Source of the DNA: Antedon mediterranea
Taxonomy: Eukaryota > Echinodermata > Crinoidea > Comatulida > Antedonidae
Direction of reading: 5' to 3'
DNA length: 64,000 nt
NCBI RefSeq assembly: GCF_964355755.1
Contig: NC_092677.1
Coordinates: forward strand, 27,002,101 to 27,066,100
Every line of letters begins with the position of its first letter. Position 1 is the stretch's first letter. The notes under the pieces were generated by a model. It did not search any database and had not been told where the DNA came from. It saw only the letters and a program-made list of their open reading frames with translations. Below are positions 52,001 through 61,587 of the stretch, in pieces. The position numbers were made by a program, and so were the translations under genes.

Positions 52001-55000
52001 TGTGGATTAAAATAGGGGTGGGGAGGGGTGTGAATTGTGGAGTGAAATAGGGGTGGGGAGGGGTGTGAATTGTGGAGTGAAATAGGGGTGGGGAGGGGTG
52101 TGAATTGTGGATTGAAATAGGGGTGGGGAGGGGTGTGAATTGTGGAGTGAAATAGGGGTGGGGAGGGGTGTGAATTGTGGAGTGAAATAGGGGTGGGGAG
52201 GGGTGTGAATTGTGGAGTGAAATAGGGGTGGGGAGGGGTGTGAATTGTGGATTGAAATAGGGGTGGGGAGGGGTGTGAATTGTGGAGTGAAATAGGGGTG
52301 GGGAGGGGTGTGAATTGTGGATTGAAATAGGGGTGGGGAGGGGTGTGAATTGTGGAGTGAAATAGGGGTGGGGAGGGGTGTGAATTGTGGAGTGAAATAG
52401 GGGTGAGGAGGGGTGTGAATTGTGGATTGAAATAGGGGTGGGGAGGGGTGTGAATTGTGGAGTGAAATAGGGGTGGGGAGGGGTGTGAATTGTGGAGTGA
52501 AATAGGGGTGGGGAGGGTGTGAATTGTGGAGTGAAATAGGGGTGGGGAGGGGTGTGAATCTGTCTATGTTTCTGTTTCTCTTATCTTACATACCTCAGCA
52601 TATCTTCTGTTTTATTTTCAATGTATTTTGGAGGTTTCTTAACAGAGTTTGTGTCCTCATGTAACGCTTCTAATAAATAACGTAAAAACTCTTGTGAATC
52701 ATGCTGACTAAAAAAAGAAGAAAAAATGTTATGCTGTAGCTACTTTTAGTGATAATATATATCAAATCTAATGAGTGGTCAAGCGGTTAAGACAGTGGAA
52801 CCGTAATTACGTAGCCATCAGCAAGGGTTCGAGCCTCACTTGCTCCATGGTTCTGGTGGTAGAAAGAGTCTTCTCGGATAAAGACTATAAACCGTAGGTC
52901 CAGTGTACACATCTAGCTCATGTGCACTTTAAAGAACCTAGTACATCCTTCGAGACAAGTAGGGGGTTACCCATGTGTACTAGTACACACACAGACACTG
53001 TCACTCACACATACTGGGTACTGTGGAGAACAGGCTTCCTAGTATAAAGAATTAAAATAAATAAAATAATCTATCATATACAAATGAAATAAATATTTTA
53101 CCGTGCTCCTCTAAACTGTTCAAAGTAGCAATCCAAGCAGTCTTTGAAATTCTTTGGTGAAAATGCTGTTCTAGTACTGGTTTCTGCAGGAACCCATAGA
53201 TTTTTCATGACATTTGCAAATGCTGTAGTAAATAAAGTTTGAATTAAGCAAATGTCAGAATGTATGTTGTTGCTGTTGAGCTTTTAGGAGGACATTATGA
53301 GGGTATTTTTATGTCAATAAATAACAACATAATAACAAAAGCCATCTGAAAAAAACAACAACAAAATTTATAAATTTTTTCAAATTGGTCAATTTTAATA
53401 ATAGTCCAAAATATCTTTAAAATTATTTCCTTAAAACTGGACACAGTGGGTCACCATAAGGTGAGTCAGAATTGGGATAGTTGCTATTGTCAAACACTGA
53501 ATGTATTGCTATAAATAAAGGTTCCTGTACTTTAAACAAGTTTAGAATCAAGGTCTATATATGGCAAGTGTTTTAAGCCCTGTCTACACTATCAAACTAG
53601 TTTGACAAAAAAGTGTGATGTGCCCATATATGGCAGTGATATGACATCATCATGTCCATATATCACATTTTTTTGTCAGTTTGATAGTGTAGACAGAGCT
53701 TTAGGTCAAAACAAAATGAACAAACTTACCTTTGATGAGTTTTCCTTGAGTCCTACTGTTGGTAGCATTAATGTCAAACATATAGTTGTCTTTGACAATG
53801 TACTCCTGAAGAAGATCACAATTACCAAGACACTGCAGCACAGAATTCATAAAACACTGAAAATAAATATCAATGATCACACATAATCATTTCTTGTGTA
53901 ATGATCGGTCTACACTATCAAACTTCATTATTGTCCCTTTGACTAATTCCAAAAAAATAAAAAATAAAAGATATAAAAAAAAAAGTGGATCATTTTGAAG
54001 TATCATAATATTTATTAACTTTCACCAAAAATTAGTAGAAAAAAAAATCATTTAACTGAAATACAGACGTTTTTTTGTTCAAAAAATAACTTTGACTTCC
54101 AGTCAAAGTTTTTGATCAAAACATATCTCATAATTTTTTTTATTTTATTTTATTTCATACTCATCCAACAGCGAGTAACCTGCCAATTACAGGATGGATA
54201 AACTATTTAATAATTTCACAAGACAAACATATACACAAGATGCTCTACATAAACAAAGACTTATTATTAAGTCTTTGGGAGTGGAGTTGTAAATTGTCAT
54301 GAGAAAAAAACCCTGACATATGACAGGACTTGAACCCAGGACCCTTAGATTGGTAGCCAAGCATCATAACCACCAAGCCACAACTCGCTTGTTTGGCTAC
54401 TCTGTATGCATAATCATAAAACTTCCTCGCGATCTGTGTGAGAACACCTTCTCAACCGTGACAAGTTGTAAATAATCCTAATTAGCATCATGCATAATGC
54501 ATACTCGTGGTTTGAAATCTTTGTATACTTTCGCTCACGACGATTTTCCAGACGAAATGTAATCAAATTAATTTACCTGTTAATTACGTAAACTTTTTGT
54601 TTTTGGCTCGAATTTTTGACTTAAAGTGAATAAATTTAATATTACTTTGATATGGCCAATTTAAATTTAGAATATTTTGACCTTCATTTTTGTGTGTTTC
54701 AAGGGACAATACATGTTTAAATTGTTTAAGATACAGTACTACATGGGATACATACAAGTGACAATGTTAAAAAACTAAACTAAACTTACGGTGTTGCCGA
54801 TGTTGGTAAGTCCTATTCTTCCTCGTAAATCTTTCTTTACCTGCCGATGTCCCTACAAATATATTTAGAAATGGTTATATACCTCACTGTTAAAAACACA
54901 CTGGTTGATACCTACTGTATATGAAATTTGTAGAAACCATTCAAGTCAGATCAATTTAAAATACGTCAAGTATTTTGGTAATGAGACTTCTTGCTTTTTA

Positions 55001-55772
55001 CCAAAAATATAAAACTTGACATGCAGTTTTTTTTTGTTATAAAAGGCATGGCCTCATCTTAATGTTGTTTCTATCTCTTTTTGGTGTTACACTGTATTAT
55101 TAGTTTCTTATCTTTTCTGATTCTTGTCTTATAACTTACGTATGCATCAGTTGGAAGATTAGCTCCGTAGGAATATAGATTTTCTGATTGGCTTAATCTC
55201 CTTGTACGAGACTCAGGACGTGGAACATTCAATGGGTTATATGCACTGTTAAAGCTCTGTGTGCGTCTTCTCTGTGATTGGTAGTCCGCTGCTGAGTTGT
55301 AATCATAATCCCTACTTAAAGTTGACTTTGGTGGTGACAATGTATTTCTAAAATTAGAATCTTTTGACACCGGTGAATAAGTACGTGTTTTGTAGTTGCT
55401 TAGTGTTGGTGGAGAAGGACTTAACTTTCTATCTGCATAAGATGGTGGAGACAAACTCTTTCTGTAGGTTGTGTTACTTTTTAAAGAGCTGATGGTTGTA
55501 CTGGAAAACTTTTTGCAGAGATTTTCAGTGCTTGACGACTTACTTGACAACTTAATGTTTGACAGTGACCCCACATGTGAAGTGTAATTATTGTTTTCAA
55601 AACCAGTATGTATAGCTTTTACTGGCCCAGATTTATTAACCTTTGGCCTTTTATATTTATAGCAGTGTAGTTTGGTGCCATCAGAGTTTAATGGACCAGG
55701 CCCTGCAGGTAAAGTGCGTTGACCCTGGTCCTTGCGGCGTGGTAACATACTTGTTGGTTGATGTCGTGACAT
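49096..55772 (-). CDS. USP2: Ubiquitin carboxyl-terminal hydrolase, USP2-like
   Basis: Eleven coding exons: 55772-55140, 54852-54790, 53856-53730, 53222-53102, 52707-52594, 51499-51331, 50969-50892, 50536-50458, 50025-49930, 49683-49560, 49183-49096; 563 residues (human USP2 605). Residues 1-211, one exon, are Ser/Tyr/basic-rich and probably disordered. The catalytic USP domain follows: GLTNIGNT then CFMNSVLQC with catalytic Cys233, QHDSQEFLRY, LFVGQLKSVLECSEC, FDPFWDLSLPI, KQEVLDGDE, a second zinc CxxC (VCSKC), HLKRFS, GGHYIAHA with His515 and the acidic third residue near Asp532 (FCYDD). It should cleave ubiquitin chains in cytosol or nucleus. USP2 fits best by the short insert-free domain; USP21 or USP8 relatives cannot be excluded. 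A 5' non-coding exon probably starts at 55922. Exon 8 ends at a U12-type donor. Confidence 0.85.
50026..50457 (-). other. U12-type GT-AG intron in the USP2-like gene
   Basis: On the minus strand the donor reads GTATCCTTA, the U12 GT-AG consensus. TTCTTGAC lies about 12 nt before the acceptor, one mismatch from the U12 branch consensus. Joining gives ILVIH-LKRFS, as expected for USP2. Length 432 bp, phase 1. Confidence 0.85.
50187..50430. repeat. Degenerate 37-41-bp tandem repeat
   Basis: About six units around CAGGCCAANGGTGTCTG and AAAGTTAACTGGACA, filling more than half of the U12-type intron. Confidence 0.75.
51034..51200. mobile_element. Palindromic MITE, copy in USP2-like intron 6
   Basis: Right end intact (TAGTGTAGACAGAGCTTTA), left end slightly eroded (ATGTCTACACTATCAAAC). 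Inner CCATATTTG segment duplicated. Confidence 0.87.
51721..51869. mobile_element. Palindromic MITE, copy in USP2-like intron 5
   Basis: Complete copy flanked by TA, next to the G-rich minisatellite. Confidence 0.88.
51888..52558. repeat. 35-bp G-rich minisatellite, 19 units
   Basis: Unit AATTGTGGAGTGAAATA followed by GGGGTGGGGAGGGGTGTG. A variant with GGATTG (or GGATTA) instead of GGAGTG is interspersed (units 4, 7, 11, 13, 16). Lies in USP2-like intron 5. Confidence 0.95.
52771..53070 (+). mobile_element. tRNA-derived SINE candidate
   Basis: The head resembles a tRNA-Leu/Ser: A-box-like GAGTGGTCAAGCGGTTAAG and B box GGTTCGAGCC at 52826-52835. An unrelated body and an A-rich tail (AAATAAATAAAATAA) follow. 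In USP2-like intron 4. Confidence 0.65.
53573..53702. mobile_element. Palindromic MITE, copy in USP2-like intron 3
   Basis: Both terminal repeats present; the right arm is shortened. Ends 27 bp from the donor of exon 3. Confidence 0.87.
54134..54388 (-). mobile_element. tRNA-derived SINE candidate, minus strand
   Basis: Read on the minus strand: GCGAGTTGTGGCTTGGTGGT (A-box-like), then B box GGGTTCAAGTCC, an unrelated body and the tail GAAATAAAATAAAATAAAAA. In USP2-like intron 2. Confidence 0.65.
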
Positions 55773-57937
55773 GGCTTGACCTCATTTCCAGTATGTCGTT
55801 TTGGGTGAATTACCACCCACAACAAACTAGTAATATTTAATTTTGAATATAACAAACAAAGCTTCAAAATTTCATCATTTTAGAGAACATGTTTCAAAAT
55901 GTTTTTGTTTTCTTCTTTTGCTCTGAAAAAAAAACGTGTAAAGGCTAGTTTATTACTAGTTAATTCAAAATTAATAACAAAATGTAATATTTAATGTTAT
56001 TGTTAAATATTATTAAATATTTACCGTTCCATCAATATTGAGTATTTTAAATTTTATGAGCCTGCAGGGTGACAGGTTAAAAATAATATATGCTAGTACA
56101 GTAGTAGGTTACAAATAACATTTTGGTATTAATTAAATATATGGATAAAAAAAAAATAATAATTTAAATAAATAAATAAATACTCTAAAACTAGTAGGCC
56201 CTTAAGGCTTAGTTAGGCCTAAACCGCCTAGGCCTACTGCACTACCGGGCCCTAACCTAGGCCTTTTTGGCAGATCACCAGCCAGGACCCCGATATCTCC
56301 TGCAAGGCAGGCTGAATGCTCTGCTCTCTCCCCCCGCCCGGGCCCGTCTCTCTCTCTACTCATCTCTCACTCCTTGATGACGAATATGGGGTCCTGGCAT
56401 TCATTTATTTGGGTATTAATAAGTGTTAGTTAGCTTTGACTGACGTAGTTTATCACAATAATCTTTAAAAATACATAATATTGTTAAATAACGAACACTT
56501 TCCCTACCTAGGCCTATTTATCTTGTAAGTAAAACATTCCATCACACACCGCGAAAACAACAAAAAATGTAGGGCGAAGAATTCCGCTCGAATTTTAGGC
56601 GGCCCTCTTTTGTTACGCTGTACAATATTGCCATGACGATTTAAAAAAATAAGCCGATCTCTCAGACAGAGATTAATTTTGGTTCAATTTTGTGTTGATC
56701 TTGAGTTTAGTTTAGTTTAAATAATTGAATTAAATACGTATAAGTTTGATTTTGATTAGTTTTGATTAAATTAAACCATCCACCACAAGAAACGAAGCAT
56801 TTTGTGCCGATTTTGTGATCATTATTATTCTTTCCTCTAACAATGATTAATTAATTAATTTTTATGAAACTATCAGAACGTGAGTGATTGTTAATAATAC
56901 AAAAAATGTAGTAACAAAGATGACATTGTTATTATATTGCTGCTTTATGTCTGTTTCTAAGTATATGTATTGTAATATTATCTATAAAATTATCCCTGTT
57001 ATAACTATATTCCGTTTCATATTTGTATGTAATTAATACACGGGTTAATAAAGTATAACATATTCTGTCGCATTCCTTTTTGTACAAAATTAATTGATCG
57101 CAAAAGACTATTCCATTATTATCATCATTCAACATGTAGCGGTAATTAAAAAAGGATATATCTCTGCACTTTCAGATAAATAATTTGTCTCATGTGTATA
57201 TAAACATACGCATTATTGGATAGTTAATCAATAATTTTCGAAATGTATAAATATGTATAACTGTGCACGTGGTTAATGTAATCAGTGAGACTGACACCCC
57301 TTCAACTAGAATAGAACATGCCACACACTGTACACAATATTTCTTCACGGATATAAATAGAACGGAAATATTGATTTTACTATTTTTCTATAAAAAAGAG
57401 GACACGTACATAAAGGAAACAAAGGTCTAAAGTAAGTAAAGGTATTTCATTCAAGTTTATTAACTTATGAGGCCTATTCATGATTTAAATACCGTACTAA
57501 GGTACTACAATACCATTAATATAGTTAGCTAGCTAGGCCTACTACTACTACTGTACTAGCTAGTCGATCAGGACGAGACTGACTGTTTGACATGCATGGA
57601 GTGAGACTGGATGAAGAGCGGAGAAGAACATGCTAGCTGACTGAGAAAGAGGAGTGGCCTAGTCCTAGTAGTAGAAACAATTGGTGTGTGTGTGTGTAGG
57701 TGGGGGGGGGGGGGGGAGGTTTTGTGTTGGAGGAGGAGGTGGGAAACCAGGATTTGTTGAAAACCACCCTGGCACTGGCTGGGCCCTGCTTGCTTGGAGG
57801 TGGTGAAAACCACTCTCTCTGGGGATGGGTATCCTATCCTATCTTTACTATTCTGTTACTAACTAAATAATTATTAATATTAGATAATAAACAGAACTGC
57901 ATATTTGTGAATGAAAAATATTTTGTTTAATTTACAG
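55773..57937. promoter_or_regulatory. Divergent upstream region of the USP2-like and trefoil-like genes
   Basis: Probably holds non-coding first exons of both genes; an acceptor-like CAG on the minus strand at 55925-55923 and one on the plus strand at 57935-57937 support this. Contains a CT-rich stretch near 56330-56380 and a G run at 57702-57715. No core promoter motif is clear. Confidence 0.35.
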
Positions 57938-57940
57938 AAA

Positions 57941-60483
57941 ATGGCACAACCCCCTACAAATCCATATTACCAACAACAGAGTCAACAGCCACCTGCTGGG
58001 AATCTTAATTACCCCCAACCACCACCAGCCTATTCACCCTATCCTCAAGATCCAAGTAAGGGGTCTGGATACCAACCTCCTCCATCTCAGTATCCCCAAA
58101 ACCCACCACCACAGTATGTCAACCAGGCACCTGTTCAGAGTGTCACATATGTCAAAAAAGGCCCGGCACCTGCACAAAGTCGGGTGAGTATGTTATGCGC
58201 AATTTGAACAATTTGAAATTGTTCAAATTGCGCATAACAAGTACATATAGTAGTAAACCTTTTTTATGGTTACAAAAACGCTATGGCTTTATTTTTACTA
58301 CATCTTGTTACTCCAGTAACTACATCTTGTTACTCCAGTAACTACATCTTGTTACTCCAGTAACAACATCTTGTTACTCCAGTAACGATTTCATGAAATA
58401 ATTGACAGGAATTTATTGTTTTGATATTTCATGAATAAAAAAGTTTTTTTATGTTGTTTTCATTTGTCATTGTTTGTATGACAGAGAAGGAGGGTGCCTC
58501 CTCCGAGAGATAGGCCTAAAACTGAGTTGGAGGTGAGACAAGTCTTTAACACCCAATCTTAAGCTCTGTATACACTATCAAAAAGGTGTGATGTGTCCAA
58601 ATATGGTAGTGATATGACATCATCATGTCCATACATGAGCACATCACATTTTTTTGTCACATAGTGTCAGACAGAGCCTTATTCTTTAACCCTCTAGTTT
58701 ATTTTAGAATTTATTGATTCATTTTAAAAACTGATCCCATTTTTTGGTTCATGGTTACTATTTTTTTTTTAAATAATATTTATCATTTCTTTTTTTAAGG
58801 CTTGCTTATCACAAGTTGTTTTTATGTTTTATCTGCCTTCATTCTCTGACCTTTTATCAATGCTTATCAGAGTTTGTAAATAAATGTTATGAAATGAATA
58901 ATGAAATTTTCCCAATGATTTGTTGTTATTGCTGATATCTTTTTGCATTGCAATTTTGAAATCTAATGGGGGCTGAGCACCTATCTATCTTTGTAGTTTT
59001 TGCTTTGAAATTTTGAAATGTTTCTGTTATCTTTTCTCCTTTCACATGAAATGGACAGACTGACCATTAACTTTAAATTTGTTTTTTTTTTGTCAGTCAG
59101 CATTTGGTGGTTTTATGCAATCACTGGAGCGTGGAGCAACTCAAGTGTTAGGGGCCACAGAGAGGGCTATCGATCGTTCCGTTGATCATTACTCCACAAG
59201 TCCAACACTGGTATAAGAGCTTTTATATTCATTTTAGGACCATAGTTTTGTAGTTTAAATTGTGTTGCGAGACCCAGTCAGTCAGACACTCAATGAACCA
59301 TCATGTCAATATATTAATAGAAGTCAGAAGAAAATGTTTTCACCCGTATTTGTATCGTTTGTGCACAATGTTTTATGCTATTCACATCACTAGTGTACAA
59401 GACACTACCTACCAATATGTTAGTAATTCAATTCAAGATTTATTTCGACCAAAATCAACATATGTATACAAACAAAAAACAACAAAGTATCACAGACGAC
59501 TGTAGTAGTAGTTATCTGTGTATGCATTTATCTATTTTACCTCAGCTAGATTAATATTAAGATAAACAACTGAAAGAATATGACAAATAAAATATTTATA
59601 ATTTTTATTCTCAATAGGCCAAGTTTTCATCTGGAAATGTAATTTCTTTAATCAGTAAGAACACACGCCAGTGCCTGAGAGTTCTACCAAATGGGAGCAT
59701 TGATGCGTTAGGCCAGGCCAATGATCCTGCGTGTAAGTACCTACTTAGTGGTAAAAGTAACAGTTCTCCAGCTCATATAATTGGTATCAACTAATGTTAT
59801 TTTTTATCACCACAGGTCATTTTACTAGCTTCAACCAAGGTATGAACGTAGTCATCTTGCGCAGTATATCCAACCCCAGCTTTCATTTGTCTGTTATACA
59901 GGGTTTAACAGTCGGTTTAGTAAGTATATTTGATCGCTTACAAAAATTCCTCTGCAGTTTGATCAGATTCAGAATAAATAAATAATCTGATCTGTTATTG
60001 CATTTTATGATTCTTTAAAATGTGTTTCTTTAGGGAACCGGAAACAACAATTCAAAATTTCGAATTCATGAGACACCAGATCACCATGTGACTTTTGAGT
60101 GGGTACCAAAAACTGGCAATTATATCCGCATTCATCCGATGGGGCAACCAGCGGCAACAGTCGGGGACAACAAGTCAGCAGATACTGAATTCTGGGTCAA
60201 CTTATTGGTAAGGCTTTGTAAAAATTGACAGTTTGGAGAGTGAGCTTAAAACCGAGGATTAAAACCCAGGGAAATAGATTTCATTTATTTATTTGACCAA
60301 TAGAAACAAGAACAGGTCGGTAATTCCAAACGCTAAAACAATACAATATATGATAAGGATTTGCATGAGAAGTTACCACTATCATACCGTCCATTGTAAC
60401 ATAATTATACTGATATTATTATCATATTTGATATTCGTCTGAATTTCTTTTTTCAGTCTGGAGTTCAGGTGATGCAGAGATAA
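57941..60483 (+). CDS. Uncharacterised protein, Pro-rich N terminus and possible beta-trefoil domain
   Basis: Seven coding exons: 57941-58183, 58485-58532, 59097-59210, 59618-59732, 59816-59919, 60034-60207, 60457-60483; 274 residues, all junctions GT-AG with matching phases. Residues 1-81 are Pro/Gln/Tyr-rich; 82-97 are basic (RRRVPPPRDRP); 98-135 contain SLERGATQVLGATERAID, possibly helical. From 136 on, alternating short hydrophobic strands with LRVLPNGSIDALG, VVILRSISNPSFHLSVIQG and GNYIRIHPMG suggest a beta-trefoil of the FGF/fascin kind; this is a pattern-based guess. No signal peptide or membrane segment, so an intracellular protein is likely. I do not recognise an orthologue. The ATG lies three bases after an acceptor, so a non-coding first exon is expected upstream. 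Confidence 0.75.
58191..58239. mobile_element. 49-bp perfect palindrome related to the TTGCGCAA foldback element
   Basis: Starts TGTTATGCGC and ends GCGCATAACA, symmetrical about one central G, with ATTTGAAC words as in 3615-4446. AGTA flanks both sides (58187-58190, 58240-58243). It begins at intron position 8 of the trefoil-like gene. Confidence 0.7.
58298..58386. repeat. 22-bp tandem repeat, four units
   Basis: Unit TACATCTTGTTACTCCAGTAAC, almost perfect. Confidence 0.9.
58559..58681. mobile_element. Palindromic MITE, copy in trefoil-like intron 2
   Basis: Left AAGCTCTGTATACACTATC and right CAGACAGAGCC ends; both arms shortened. Confidence 0.83.
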
Positions 60484-60525
60484 AAGATTTGAGAATTAAA
60501 TTACTTTTCAATGGTGATTTTGTAT

Positions 60526-60531
60526 AATAAA
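60526..60531 (+). other. Poly(A) signal of the trefoil-like gene
   Basis: AATAAA 43 bp after the stop. A second one lies at 60740-60745. Confidence 0.45.
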
Positions 60532-60749
60532 ACGGATCAACTATGTACAGTATATATACACTTTTTGCCAACTGACTGCTAGCTGAATGTTCAGATGGAC
60601 TGTCCACTAAGTTTCTTTCTTGCATGAACAAAGTTTTACTGATCAATTTCTATGTTGTTTGTACTTATTTAACTACTTATATTATAGTATAGAATGTTTA
60701 CTTTTGGCTGATATAAATACAGGGATTAACATTATTTTGAATAAATCTG

Positions 60750-61587
60750 TTTAAGTACAATGTTGTGTTTGGTATGTTAGTAATGACGTTCACAGAAGAA
60801 ACAGTTGGGTTAAAAATAATTGGGTAATAGAAACTGGATACAATTAATCCATCTTATGAAAACATAATGAGAAAACATCATGCGAAAGATGGTTTCTCCA
60901 TCTAAAGTAGTATTGTGTTGTGATTGGTATGTTAGTAAAGAAAAAAGGTTTGGGTTAAAAATAATTTGGAAGTCATTTATCTTATGAAAATATAATGAGA
61001 ATACATCATAAGAAAGATCAGTTAAATCAGATATTTAAACCCGTCTAATAGTCCACCTGTGCTCAGTAAAATCCTTCGAAATAAGTTTAAGAACTTTGCC
61101 ACAATATAAATGAGCACAGAGCAGTAGTACAACAACTACTAATAATAACAAGTCCACAAGTCATTTACTGTTCAACACAGACTCCACTACGTATTCTACA
61201 GACTTTTCTGGACAGAAACATCACTAAAGCTGTGTCCACACCAACTAGTGTTCAACTGATCCAATCTTAACTCTCTTAAACTTCTACGTTGTACCACCGG
61301 TAAGTTTCTGGGTAATACAATGCGACACCCAGGCAATCTAAACCGCAAGACTGAGTTACTGTATTTAACTTTGATAGAGTTCATTCAGTTTAACCACCAT
61401 AACTGGATTCATATTCAACGGTTCAGTTTTTACTCTACGGTGCATAGAAGAAGTCAAGAAATTGCTGGTAATCTTTGTTTGGGGAACACGAGCACCACCG
61501 ATTCCTCACTTTTACGGATAACGACACCCCGTTAAAAAGCGACACGCAACAATCCGCTGTTTTTCATCATTAACCAGGTCAGGACCT
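60750..61587. other. Region between convergent trefoil-like and SMG9 genes
   Basis: No gene recognised. Short open frames on both strands near 61196-61535 overlap and lack family motifs. Contains imperfect internal repeats (60780-60830 and 60905-60965 share GTATGTTAGTAA and GGGTTAAAAATAAT). Confidence 0.35.
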
